This document shows, piece by piece, positions 17,485-26,824 of a stretch of DNA of 64,000 nt. Location: NCBI RefSeq assembly GCF_014695585.1, contig NZ_JACJON010000035.1, positions 1 through 64,000 on the forward strand, given 5' to 3'. This stretch comes from Microcoleus sp. FACHB-831. GTDB lineage: Bacteria > Cyanobacteriota > Cyanobacteriia > Cyanobacteriales > FACHB-T130. The position numbers were made by a program, and so were the translations under genes. The notes beneath the pieces are model-generated. The model had not been told where the DNA came from. It saw only the letters and a program-made list of their open reading frames with translations, and did not search any database. Within the stretch, counting starts at the first letter, position 1. Each line of letters opens with the position of its first letter.

Positions 17485-19413
17485 TTAAGACTCGCGTCCT
17501 GTAGCCCACTTATCTCGCCATTTTACCGTCCCTTCATTGGCGATAACCCAACGACGACCTACATTATTTTCACGCAATGGTGACTGGCCTTCACGCCACA
17601 GCGCGTATTTGTAAGTTATCAATTTTCCAGCACTTTCATTAAAGGGAATTTCCCCAAACCAAGTGTTAGTGTTGATGTATTCTAAGGGGTAAGCTTTGGA
17701 GATATCCCAGTTGCCTAACTCCGGACAATCACCCGTCACCACAACAATTTCACCAGGCTGTGTTTGAACAGCATTGAGTTGTGCCCGCACGATGGTTTGC
17801 GCCTTAATTCGCTCCCCAACGTGACTGATGACAATTACTTCCCGCGCGCCTAATTCTAAGTTATGGATCTGTCCGTCTTGAACTTCAAATTTGCGTCGCG
17901 TTAAAACATCAGTATGTTCTCCCTCTGGTAACTCTGTACCAACTGCTTCAATCTTGACAGCTTCCCCACGATTCATTGCTACAAATACAATGGAATCGCG
18001 GTAACGCCGCACATAACAATAGACATCTGGAGTCAGATATTTTTGCCATTGACTGCCCATAGATACTGCTGGATTCAGTCGCCGCAAACCTGATAGCAAC
18101 CGGGTATACCGATAAACCTCCGTTTCGGTGTCCCAAGTCGTCATCATCGGGCGGTTGTAGGGGTCATTACCGCCGTTTGTGTCGTCGTGGAGATACTGTT
18201 CTGTGCCGTAGTAGATGCAGGGAATACCTCTGGTTGTCATAATCAGAGCGATCGCTACCTTCAGCATTTCTGGATCTGGATTCAATGACTGAAAGCGGGG
18301 CATATCGTGATTATCAATAAATGTAATCAACTCTGTCGCCCCGTAGTAGCAATGGTCTAAATCGAGAACATCCTGAACTAGCTGAAATCCTCCTTCAGCG
18401 CCTTGGCCTAAAGCCCCCCGAATTGCCAAGCAAAGGCCAAAGTCCAACATTGTCATCCCAGATTCATTGGCAAATTCAACCGAACGCTCACTTCTGGGGT
18501 CGCTAAAAATCCACTCGCCAAAGATAAAAACATCCGGCTTGTGGGTTGTAATGTCTGCGTTAAATTCTTGCCAAAACCAAATGGGCATATGCTTAACGGT
18601 ATCCACCCGCAAAGCATCAACCCCTCTGTCTAACCATTGCTTAATTGCTGATTTGATGTAATTTCGATAGTCGGGATTATTCTCGTTGAAAGTGGCTAAC
18701 CCAGACAGTTCGCAGTTTTGCACTTGCCACTCATCTTCCCAGTTTGTAACTTCACCATAGTGGTGATACCAGCCATTTTTATCGTCGTTAAAGTCAGCAA
18801 TTTTAACGCCGTCGTCGTAGAGTTCTCCCTTCTTACCGCTGAAATCTGGGTTGCTGTGGTTACACACAATATCCAGGATCATTTTCATTTTCCGTTTGTG
18901 TAACTCAGCAATCAAGCGGTCAAAAGCTGTATTTCTTGTTTCCTGAGTTTTGTTGAGAGAAGGTTCTTCACCTTGGGCAATAAAACGAGGATTTAGTCGC
19001 TTAAAATCTTTTATCCAGTACCCGTGAATTGCGGCTTGTTCAACAAATAATGCTTCAACTTGCTCAAAGAGAGGAGTTAGCCAAAGGGCTGTTACTCCCA
19101 TGTCTTTTAAGTAGTCAAGCTTGTCAATAATTCCTTGGATATCGCCTCCCCAATATTTACCCCAGTCTTTTCCTTCGGGATCGTAAAGTTCTGGGTTTGG
19201 CCCTTCGCTGTTTTCCGGATCGCCGTCAAAAAAGCGGTCTACAACAATGAAGTAAATTGTCTCTTGACGAAATTCAATATCTCTGGTGTAAAGGAATTCT
19301 AAATCGATTTCGCTCTCCGGTTTCGGTTCGGCTATCAAAGCCTCAACTTCGGCTTCGGGATTGCTAACTTCATATTGAGATGAGGAAGCTTGAGACGGAG
19401 GAGTTGATACCAT
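17485..19413 (-). CDS. GH13 alpha-amylase-family enzyme with C-terminal CBM20
   Basis: 642 residues from the ATG at 19413; an upstream in-frame GTG at 19473 would add 20 residues. The barrel has IYFIVVDRFFDGD, ALWLTPLFEQ, DIVCNHSNPDF, nucleophile region DALRVDTVKHM, acid IFGEWIFS and FIDNHDMPRF, so the catalytic Asp/Glu/Asp set is complete. The last 95 residues (VVVTGDCPELGNWDISKAYPL) are a CBM20 starch-binding domain. No signal peptide; residues 1-45 are an acidic linker. It probably cleaves or transglycosylates glycogen-type glucans inside the cell, which fits the neighbouring treZ-treY. Exact specificity (amylase or cyclodextrin-forming) is open. Confidence 0.92.
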   Translation of the reverse strand: MVSTPPSQASSSQYEVSNPEAEVEALIAEPKPESEIDLEFLYTRDIEFRQETIYFIVVDRFFDGDPENSEGPNPELYDPEGKDWGKYWGGDIQGIIDKLDYLKDMGVTALWLTPLFEQVEALFVEQAAIHGYWIKDFKRLNPRFIAQGEEPSLNKTQETRNTAFDRLIAELHKRKMKMILDIVCNHSNPDFSGKKGELYDDGVKIADFNDDKNGWYHHYGEVTNWEDEWQVQNCELSGLATFNENNPDYRNYIKSAIKQWLDRGVDALRVDTVKHMPIWFWQEFNADITTHKPDVFIFGEWIFSDPRSERSVEFANESGMTMLDFGLCLAIRGALGQGAEGGFQLVQDVLDLDHCYYGATELITFIDNHDMPRFQSLNPDPEMLKVAIALIMTTRGIPCIYYGTEQYLHDDTNGGNDPYNRPMMTTWDTETEVYRYTRLLSGLRRLNPAVSMGSQWQKYLTPDVYCYVRRYRDSIVFVAMNRGEAVKIEAVGTELPEGEHTDVLTRRKFEVQDGQIHNLELGAREVIVISHVGERIKAQTIVRAQLNAVQTQPGEIVVVTGDCPELGNWDISKAYPLEYINTNTWFGEIPFNESAGKLITYKYALWREGQSPLRENNVGRRWVIANEGTVKWRDKWATGRES

Positions 19414-19618
19414 AATATTGAGTTCTACTACCCTAGAAATAGGTTGCCAATTTGATCCAAGTTTCCCAGTCACACCTCGGCGATGACGAAGGCAAACTTC
19501 TTTAAATTATTACAAACTGTATTATTTTTTGTGTATCTGGCTTTAGGTAGTAGTAAAAACTACACTTCTATGCTATATAACTTTGTATTTTGGTAGCAGT
19601 AAATATATAGTTAAAGGG

Positions 19619-20028
19619 GGTAGTAGTAAATATGTAGTTAAAGGGTAAATATATCAACTAAAAATAATTTTATTTTTACACTTTGCGGTGGTTATTTATT
19701 TGTCTGGATAAGTGGTTATTTAGACAATTAACATAATTAAAATCGATTTTTAAAGCTTATCTCATATTAAATGCTATATTTTTTAAAAATTATTAAATTG
19801 GTTTTTCAAGCAAACGGCATAAAGCCGTAGGTAAAAAAAGTGGGCTGACCAACCATATTGAGAGGTTTAATAATATGATGCGTCAAATAATTTATCGATT
19901 GGTTAGGAAAACTTTGTCTTCTTCTAAAAAGTTAGAAAACCACGTTGGGGCTATCTGGTATTTTATCCATAATTATAATGCGTCGCTATCTAGGTAGTAA
20001 TTTTTTCACTACATATTTACCACTACCC
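19619..20028. mobile_element. Decayed IS1-family insertion sequence
   Basis: GGTAGTAGTAAATATGTAGT at 19619 and its near reverse complement ending at 20028 (19 of 21 positions match) act as terminal inverted repeats around a 410-bp AT-rich remnant containing a transposase C-terminus. A further left-end-like copy, GGTAGCAGTAAATATATAG, sits at 19592, and a shorter one at 19546, suggesting nested or repeated insertions. Confidence 0.7.
19803..19997 (+). pseudogene. IS1-family transposase, C-terminal remnant
   Basis: The open frame reads RHKAVGKKSGLTNHIERFNN, then MMRQIIYRLVRKTLSSSKKL and ENHVGAIWYFIHNYNASLSR before a TAG stop. This matches the end of IS1-type transposases, where the H-x-VGK / T-x-x-IERxN / RLxRKTLSFSK pattern is characteristic. 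The N-terminal two thirds are gone; no start or DDE core is present upstream, so the gene is dead. The frame ends 31 bp before the outer edge of the right inverted repeat, as expected for an intact right end. Confidence 0.8.
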
Positions 20029-20050
20029 ATTTTCTATAGATACCGCCACG

Positions 20051-20668
20051 TCAGCATTCCTCATTCCGAATAGTTCCATCTGGCATGACCGTGTTTTGGA
20101 AGTATACGCGCCTGAATTCAACTCCTTCCAAGTTAGCCCCGGTCAAATTAGCTTCAACCAAGCCAGTGTAATCCAAAATGGTATTGCTGAGGTTGGCTCC
20201 GGTCAAGTCAGCTTTCCTGAATCCAGTATCTCTGAGTTCAGCACCACTCAGATTGGCACCACTCAGATTGGCACGGAGAAAGCCTGCCTCCGCCAAGTTA
20301 GCACCACTCAGATTGGCACCACTCAGATTGGCACTGTCAAGGGAGGATTGCCACAGGACGGCACCACTCAAGTTGGCATTACTCAAATTGGCATGACTCA
20401 GGCAGATCTCATCCATCCTAGCTCCACTCAGATTGGCACCACTCAAATCAGTTCCAATCAAGTAAGTACAACTGAATTTAGCTCCACTCAAGTCAACCCC
20501 GCTCAAGTTGGCACCACTCAGCTCCTTGGCTCCACTCCGGTCACCACGCTCCCACCTTTTTTCGTATTCGGTAAGCCCCAAGGATGCGATCTCAACATTG
20601 GCAAAATTTCTCTCCCCAGCAGCGTAGCGTCTGAGCAATTCCTCAAAAGTAATACTCTTCCTCTTCAT
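20051..20668 (-). CDS. Pentapeptide-repeat protein
   Basis: 205 residues. The opening FEELLRRYAAGERNF is the usual lead of cyanobacterial pentapeptide proteins; from about residue 45 to 195 runs an almost unbroken A-N-L-S-G series of about 30 pentads, forming a right-handed quadrilateral beta helix. A degenerate C-terminal cap (FRRVYFQNTVMPDGTIRNEE) follows. Known members bind gyrase or act as scaffolds, but most cyanobacterial ones have no known role. The strong repeat makes the opposite strand look open too; those frames are artefacts. The gene ends 22 bp from the IS1 remnant. Confidence 0.93.
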   Translation of the reverse strand: MKRKSITFEELLRRYAAGERNFANVEIASLGLTEYEKRWERGDRSGAKELSGANLSGVDLSGAKFSCTYLIGTDLSGANLSGARMDEICLSHANLSNANLSGAVLWQSSLDSANLSGANLSGANLAEAGFLRANLSGANLSGAELRDTGFRKADLTGANLSNTILDYTGLVEANLTGANLEGVEFRRVYFQNTVMPDGTIRNEEC

Positions 20669-20977
20669 AACTCAGTTGTCGAATCGCTTGACACCGTTAA
20701 TAATAGCGGCCTTTCTGTGTGTGAATTCACCACCACCCTCACCACCACAGCCTTCCGCGCCACACCCAACTTAGAAGCCTACGGTCACTACGACCTCCTC
20801 GCCACCCGTATTTTTTAGGTATTTTGTAGCGTAACTAGCGATCGCTACTATAATTTGCCAACTTAGCCTTGAAGCTTCCATTACCGCAAATATAAAATGC
20901 ACCCTTATGAATCAGCAAGCGATATTGTTCTATGCGTTCCGAAACTGAGTATTTAGTATAATTTGTTTCGTCTAATG
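20669..20977. other. Intergenic, possible coding remnant
   Basis: 309 bp between two minus-strand genes. A plus-strand frame at about 20684-20818 reads LSVCEFTTTLTTTAFRATPN and ends at TAG; it looks protein-like but runs out of an antisense frame of the pentapeptide gene and has no start of its own. I see no firm feature; it should contain the promoter of the pentapeptide gene. Confidence 0.3.
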
Positions 20978-23293
20978 TCACGCTAGAGGTAAAGTGAACC
21001 AGAAAGTTGAGCCGCGATTTGGGCGACTTGTTACGCCAATTTCGCCGCCGTGAGCGGTAATAATTTGCCGACAAAGATATAATTTAAGGCCGATGCCTGT
21101 AGAGCAGCGAGATTGAGGATCGCGCACGTAGAGATCGAATAAGCGATCGCACTCTAGTTGGCTCATGCCCACACCTTTATCTTCAATAGTGCAGCGAATC
21201 ATTTTTCCCTCAACTGTAGCTTTGAAAGTTAGCTTCAGTCCGGGTGGATTGTGTTTCAGCGCATGGTTAAGCAGGTTTGCTACCACTCGCTGTAGCTGAG
21301 TTGGATCTGCCATAACTAATGGCAAATCTGAGGGAACAAGATTTTTTACAGCCGCTTTATTTGTCGATAATAAAGGTTGCAAGTCTTTGATAATCGCCTG
21401 GGTTAGCGCACCAAACTCGACTGGTGTCCGCTGAAGGACAACTCCCCTATCTTCAGTAGTATGAGTTTCTAACAACGAGTCAATCGTACCAAGTTGGCGC
21501 TCGTTACCCTGAATCATCCGCTCTACAATAGAGCGAGAAAGCGTAATTTTTTCATCCTGGCTTTTTAGCAAATTGTTTAACACCATTAAGTTTCCCATCA
21601 CCGATGTGCGAAAGTCATGGGAAACTGTATGTAAAACTACGTCCTTAAGTCGGTTCAGTTCTTGCAGTTCCGCGACGGCTTGTTGTAGCTGCGCCGTGCG
21701 TTCCTCAACTTGGCTTTCTAAGGTGGAATTAAGCTCTTGCAATTGCTTGAACAGCGAAGACTGTTGAATGGCGATCGCTACTTGCGTTGCCAATTGATCC
21801 AGCAAATTAATTTCACATTGCTGCCAGTTACGAGGTGCAGAACATTGATTGGCAATCAACAAGCCAAACAGTTTGTCGCCTAACATAATTGGTACGCCTA
21901 TACCAGCTTTTATCTCAAATTTATTGTGGTATTCTGCTATAAAGTCAGACTCATTTTCCTGCTTCGCATCGTTAACGATCCGAATCGGATATTTGTTAAA
22001 TATCTCTTTTATTTCTTTGTAAGCATTATTATCAGTCACCCATCCCAAAATTGGCGGAAAATTCGCACCTACAGACTCAGCGACGACTCTACCTTCGCCA
22101 TTTTCATCAAAGTAACTGATAAAAACGCGATCCGCTTGCAAAAGTTGGCGGACTTCCTCAACTGTGGTGTTGAGAATTTCATTGAGATCGAGCGATCGCC
22201 TAATTTTTAAAGCTATTTCTCCTAACAAGCGATCGCTTTGTGCAATCGCACCTAATTGCGTTTCTGCCTGTTTGCGGCTGGTAATATCAGTAACTACAGC
22301 CAGCACGCATTGCTCGCCATTAATGTTAACAACTTCTGCTGAATACAGCGCTACTATCACCCCGCCACACTTCCGGCGGAACTCAACTTCCTCGTTGTAA
22401 ACAGCTCCCTGTTGCTGCAATATTTGTTGTATTCTGACGCGATCTTCACGATTCACCCAGCTATTTAACTCAAGGGAAGTACGACCAACTACCTCTTCAC
22501 GGCTATAGCCGCTAACGCGCAAGAAACTATCATTAATATCAATAAATCTCCCCTCGTGTAGCGTGCTAATTATAATAGAATCAGGACTGTGGCGAAAAGC
22601 AATAGAAAATTTTTGCTCTGAAAGCAATAGTGCCTCTTCGCTAGATTTGCGCGAGGTAATATCTATCAGCAAGCCATTCCAAAAAATGTCGCAAGACGCC
22701 GTAATTATAGGACGTGCAGCAGATTGCACCCACTTAATTTTGCCCTCTTTGGTAATAACGCGACCTTCCCATATCCAAGGTTGCAATTTATCTGCTGAAA
22801 TACTAATAGATTGTTCGTAATCTGCCCGATCTTCGGGATGGATTAAGTTATAAAGCAGGGTAGGTTCTGCGTGATGTGACTTTGACTCTAACTCTAATAA
22901 TTCTTGACAGCCCGAATGTGCAAATAGCAACCAACGGCAGCTATCCTCATTGCGATTTATAAGGTTAAAAATTATTCCCTGCTTGTTTGCTGGGGGGTTT
23001 TCAAATTTCAACTCTGAGGCGTGTAGTGCAATTTCCGCGTGCAGGAGATTTTCCCACGAATAATCGGAAGTTACTTGTGTTGGATACTGGCTTACTATTT
23101 CCTCAACATTTTCAACTGCTGGATTAAGAATTTGCTTAAGCCGTTCAAAAGCTGCTTCATCTTTACAGCACTCCCGTAAAGCTTGCATATAGTTTAAATC
23201 GGGAATCATGTCCCTCCTAAATAATGGATAACAATTAAGCGCTGATGGATTAGCAGAATTTGATGCATTTCCATTAGCTATTTTTTCCCACAT
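20978..23293 (-). CDS. PAS-PAS-GAF sensor histidine kinase
   Basis: About 771 residues, no membrane segment. Order: a short N-terminal helical region (DLNYMQALRECCKDEAAFERL), two PAS domains (about 105-215 and 225-340), a GAF domain (about 350-510), a coiled coil, HisKA and HATPase. The phospho-acceptor box reads HTVSHDFRTS, where HDLRTP is normal, and the G2 box GIGLKLYL has Lys for the usual Gly. N and G1 boxes look intact. Three starts are possible: GTG 23302, ATG 23293 (GGAGG 9 nt upstream, used here), and ATG 23209 (AGGAGG only 3 nt upstream). It is a paralogue of the next gene upstream. Confidence 0.88.
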   Translation of the reverse strand: MWEKIANGNASNSANPSALNCYPLFRRDMIPDLNYMQALRECCKDEAAFERLKQILNPAVENVEEIVSQYPTQVTSDYSWENLLHAEIALHASELKFENPPANKQGIIFNLINRNEDSCRWLLFAHSGCQELLELESKSHHAEPTLLYNLIHPEDRADYEQSISISADKLQPWIWEGRVITKEGKIKWVQSAARPIITASCDIFWNGLLIDITSRKSSEEALLLSEQKFSIAFRHSPDSIIISTLHEGRFIDINDSFLRVSGYSREEVVGRTSLELNSWVNREDRVRIQQILQQQGAVYNEEVEFRRKCGGVIVALYSAEVVNINGEQCVLAVVTDITSRKQAETQLGAIAQSDRLLGEIALKIRRSLDLNEILNTTVEEVRQLLQADRVFISYFDENGEGRVVAESVGANFPPILGWVTDNNAYKEIKEIFNKYPIRIVNDAKQENESDFIAEYHNKFEIKAGIGVPIMLGDKLFGLLIANQCSAPRNWQQCEINLLDQLATQVAIAIQQSSLFKQLQELNSTLESQVEERTAQLQQAVAELQELNRLKDVVLHTVSHDFRTSVMGNLMVLNNLLKSQDEKITLSRSIVERMIQGNERQLGTIDSLLETHTTEDRGVVLQRTPVEFGALTQAIIKDLQPLLSTNKAAVKNLVPSDLPLVMADPTQLQRVVANLLNHALKHNPPGLKLTFKATVEGKMIRCTIEDKGVGMSQLECDRLFDLYVRDPQSRCSTGIGLKLYLCRQIITAHGGEIGVTSRPNRGSTFWFTLPLA

Positions 23294-23542
23294 GGCAGCC
23301 ACCCTCCAATATTAGTGTTACTGTCTTCAATTTAAAATGGGCATCGCGATCGCACTTCGTTCAGTTGATTCACCCAATCGGGTGATTTTCGGATGCGATC
23401 TCAAATGCTAAAGTCAGCACGCCACAACCCTTATGACTTTAGGCATAAATCTCGCGGCGTAAAACTTAAGGAATAAGACTTAATTCATCCTTAATTGTCC
23501 ATATTCCCTCATTTTCTAGCCCTTTTATATTTATGACTTCAG

Positions 23543-26500
23543 TCAAAGCGCTGAAGTTGCATTTTGCGTTGCTAGAGGTAAAGTGAACCAGAAGGTGGCA
23601 CCTTCACCAAGGGAACTGATACAGCCAATTTGTCCGCCATGCGCTGTTATGATTTGCCGACAAAGATACAACCCTAGACCGATGCCAGTAGAGCGTCGGG
23701 CACGCGATCCCCGCACATAACGCTCGAACAGGCGATCGCACGTCTCGGGGTTCATGCCTATGCCATTATCAGCAACCGTGCAGCGAATCATCTCTTCCTC
23801 AAGAGTGGCGTTGAGGGTGAGGCTAAGTCCAGGTGGGTTGTGGTTTAAAGCATTAGTAAGCAAATTTTCAAACACTCGCCTCAGTTGCAATGGATCTGCT
23901 GTTACTAACGGTAAATTTGTAGGAACTAAATTTATCAACGTAGCTTGATTTTTCGCCAGCAGCGGTTCCATATCTTGGGCAATGTTTTGAATTAACGTAC
24001 TTAGTTGTACAACTTCATAGTGGAGTTCAACACCTCGAACTTCGCTAGAGTGGGCTTCTAAAAGAGAGTTTATTAAGCCGAGTTGGTTATTACTACTCTG
24101 GATCATTCGCTCTAAAATTGAGCGAGAAAGCGGTATCGTATCCCCTGGCTTATTCAACAAGTTATTTACCACCAGAGACATTCCCATAATCGGCGTGCGA
24201 AGATCGTGGGAAACTGCATGGAGGAACTCATCTTGGAGTTCGTTTAACTCTTTAAGTTCCCTATTTCGCTCTTGAAGTTCAGCCGTGCGTTCTTCAACTT
24301 GACGTTCCAAACTTGCACTGAAATCCTGCACCTGTTGGTAAAGTTTTGCTTGCTTGATTGCTATAGCTACTTGCGTTCCTAATTGCTCGATCAATTCAAT
24401 TTCAAATTGTTGCCAATCGCGAGAACCGCTACACTGATGGGCAACCAATATTCCATAAAACTGCTCGTCCAACATTATCGATACAGATAAGGAAGCTTGA
24501 ATGTGATAGTAAAGCAGGTAGTCTTTTTCGAGCGGGTATCTTTCCCACTGATTTCTATCGTTGAATACCTGAATGTTTCCTTGAGAAAAAAGTGCTATTA
24601 CGTGCTGTATATAAGCTTCATCGGTAATTGCTAATCCTAGCATGGACGGCCAACTATCGGTTACAGATTCCGCTACAATCTTGGCGGTTTTCTCAGTTTT
24701 CATTAAACCAATAAAAACACGATCTGCTTGCAGAAAGTGCCTGACCTCATTGACTGTAGTGTTGAGAATTTCATCCAGATCTAACGATGCGCGAATGCGG
24801 AGGGCGATCGCGCCAAGCAAGCGATCGCGCTCTGCTGCGGCACGTAATTTAATTTCAGCCTGTCGGCGTTCGGTGATGTCAATTCCTAAAGCAAACAAGA
24901 AGTTAAGTTCGCCATTTTCTTTAAAAACTGCCCTGCCCTGCCACTCTACTAACAGCTTTTGTCCACTCTTAGTAATAACATGGTTTTCTTTGGCAGGCAG
25001 TTGCTTATACTTAGAGGCACTCTCGTGGATCTGATAAACTATATAACGCTCGCTTTCTGGAATAAAATTAGAAATATAATCCTTTCCTACAACTTCATCT
25101 AGCGTATAATCAAGCGCGTGAAGCATTGCTTCATTCATCATCCTGACTTTGCCATCGTGGTTGATAGCAACATAAAATGCTGGAGAAGTTTGGACAATGG
25201 TTGTGCTGAAATCTCTTTCTCCGCGTAATTTCTCCTCCGCCTCTTTCCTGTCGGTAATGTCTTGCGTCATTACCATGCCTGCCCAGATTTCTCCGCGTTC
25301 GTTTTTAAGCGGAAGTGCGTGCAAAAGATAAGCGCGATCGCGGTATTCTACTTCCTGAACGGTTGTAGTTCCCGCGATCGCATCGCGATAAATTTTTTCT
25401 ATAACTTCTACTGTTTCTGGCGGGAATGCCTCCCAAATAGTCTTTCCTTCTATTGCATCTTTAGAAAGTTCGATATCGGCTAAACCCGCACCTTCAGCAA
25501 TGCGGAAGCGTAGTTCTTTATCAAATAAGAAAACTGCACCGTTGGGAAAATTTCTCGCCAGCGTGCTGTATTGCTCCTCGCTTTGGCGCAGCGCCTCAAT
25601 TAAACGGCGCAACTGAGCGGTCATTTCATTAAAAGTTGTCGCTAATACGCCTAACTCGTTCCCACCTAAAGACACTATAAATGGCGTCTCTACAAACGTA
25701 TCTAAATTACCATCGCTAATTTCCGCTGCTGCCCGCGTTAAACGCTGCAAAGGTAAGACGATCTGCCGGGAAAAGTACCAGCCCAACCAAGCTGCGATCG
25801 CTATCGCCACAATTAACCCTATTACCATCACTCCAACCATTCTTCGCACAGGCGCATAAGCCTCAGCCGTAGGCAATTCAACTACGACGTTCCAGCGCCC
25901 GGTGCGGATGGTAGAACTCGCTCCCACTACTTCAACACCCCTCAAACCTCGATAGGTTTTAAGGGGGCGATCGCGGTTTAATTTTGTTAATTCTTTAATA
26001 AAATTTCTATTCGATAGATCTTGCAGCTTAAACGTTTCCAGCGCTTTCCCTTTTTCAGCTATTAAAAGCTTCCGGCTGTCGATCGCATAAGCATAACCAG
26101 TCTTTCCTACTTTTATATGAAAAAGAAAACTCCACAAAAATTTTAAGTTTATCCGCGCCATTAACACACCATTTACTTCATCTTGCATATTCCGTATAGG
26201 CACGGCTAAAATTACCGTTTGCAAGCGAGTATCCGGCTCTATTTTTACGCTGCTAACAAAATCTTCCTGTTGTTTATAAGCACGTAAAAATGCTATCTTC
26301 GCATCTTCTTTATCGAAGCTGGGATTACCATAAGGTGAAACAAAAGCAACCACTTTACCATTTTTATCAAAGGTCGCCACTGTTTCATAAGCACTGTGGT
26401 GGCGCGTTAACGCTACCAAAAATCTGCCTTGAACTTCAGGCGAAAGGTCTGTTAAACCAGGCACTCTCGCTAAATAGCTAAGTTTGCGTTGCAAATCATC

Positions 26501-26743
26501 CAAATAAGCATTAATCTCGCCAGCAGCCGCATGGCTGCGCTCCTGTTGGGCAATTTGCACCTGTTGCACTTGTGCCTTAAAGCTTAGATAAATTAACGTC
26601 CCCGATGCGAACAACAAAGCTAAAATTACTAGCAGAACAATTCCATATCTAACCTGATTCGCAATTGAAAAAAAACGATTACCTAATAAATTAATAAGTC
26701 TATTACCTTGAGGCGAAGCACTGCTGTGCTTTCTTTTCTTCAT
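23543..26743 (-). CDS. Transmembrane Cache-HAMP-PAS-PAS-GAF histidine kinase
   Basis: 1066 residues. One membrane helix near 30-52, a periplasmic double-Cache-type domain about 55-295, a second helix near 300-322, HAMP about 325-385, PAS (390-500), PAS (510-640), GAF (650-815), coiled coil, HisKA with HAVSHDLRTPIMG and HATPase with GIGLGLYL. All catalytic boxes look intact. GGAGA lies 4 nt before ATG. It follows the BMP-family lipoprotein gene by 81 bp and precedes a soluble paralogue by about 250 bp, so it probably reads a periplasmic signal, perhaps delivered by that lipoprotein. Confidence 0.93.
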   Translation of the reverse strand: MKKRKHSSASPQGNRLINLLGNRFFSIANQVRYGIVLLVILALLFASGTLIYLSFKAQVQQVQIAQQERSHAAAGEINAYLDDLQRKLSYLARVPGLTDLSPEVQGRFLVALTRHHSAYETVATFDKNGKVVAFVSPYGNPSFDKEDAKIAFLRAYKQQEDFVSSVKIEPDTRLQTVILAVPIRNMQDEVNGVLMARINLKFLWSFLFHIKVGKTGYAYAIDSRKLLIAEKGKALETFKLQDLSNRNFIKELTKLNRDRPLKTYRGLRGVEVVGASSTIRTGRWNVVVELPTAEAYAPVRRMVGVMVIGLIVAIAIAAWLGWYFSRQIVLPLQRLTRAAAEISDGNLDTFVETPFIVSLGGNELGVLATTFNEMTAQLRRLIEALRQSEEQYSTLARNFPNGAVFLFDKELRFRIAEGAGLADIELSKDAIEGKTIWEAFPPETVEVIEKIYRDAIAGTTTVQEVEYRDRAYLLHALPLKNERGEIWAGMVMTQDITDRKEAEEKLRGERDFSTTIVQTSPAFYVAINHDGKVRMMNEAMLHALDYTLDEVVGKDYISNFIPESERYIVYQIHESASKYKQLPAKENHVITKSGQKLLVEWQGRAVFKENGELNFLFALGIDITERRQAEIKLRAAAERDRLLGAIALRIRASLDLDEILNTTVNEVRHFLQADRVFIGLMKTEKTAKIVAESVTDSWPSMLGLAITDEAYIQHVIALFSQGNIQVFNDRNQWERYPLEKDYLLYYHIQASLSVSIMLDEQFYGILVAHQCSGSRDWQQFEIELIEQLGTQVAIAIKQAKLYQQVQDFSASLERQVEERTAELQERNRELKELNELQDEFLHAVSHDLRTPIMGMSLVVNNLLNKPGDTIPLSRSILERMIQSSNNQLGLINSLLEAHSSEVRGVELHYEVVQLSTLIQNIAQDMEPLLAKNQATLINLVPTNLPLVTADPLQLRRVFENLLTNALNHNPPGLSLTLNATLEEEMIRCTVADNGIGMNPETCDRLFERYVRGSRARRSTGIGLGLYLCRQIITAHGGQIGCISSLGEGATFWFTLPLATQNATSAL

Positions 26744-26824
26744 CGTGTCTCCTTGCCCAGAAAGTTCTTTATTCTCGTTTCCAAGCTATACTTTGCGAGA
26801 GAACTTCGTTATGTATAATTTTTC

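Noticed and set aside
17411-17509. N-terminal extension of the TPR gene
   Set aside because: It would translate the dispersed palindrome and overlap the amylase stop; the ATG at 17410 starts directly at the conserved region.
20096-20818. Long plus-strand open frames opposite the pentapeptide gene, with Thr-Gln-Ile-Gly repeats
   Set aside because: They are the antisense reading of the ANLSG repeats; periodic sequence keeps other frames open. The minus frame has the family lead sequence.
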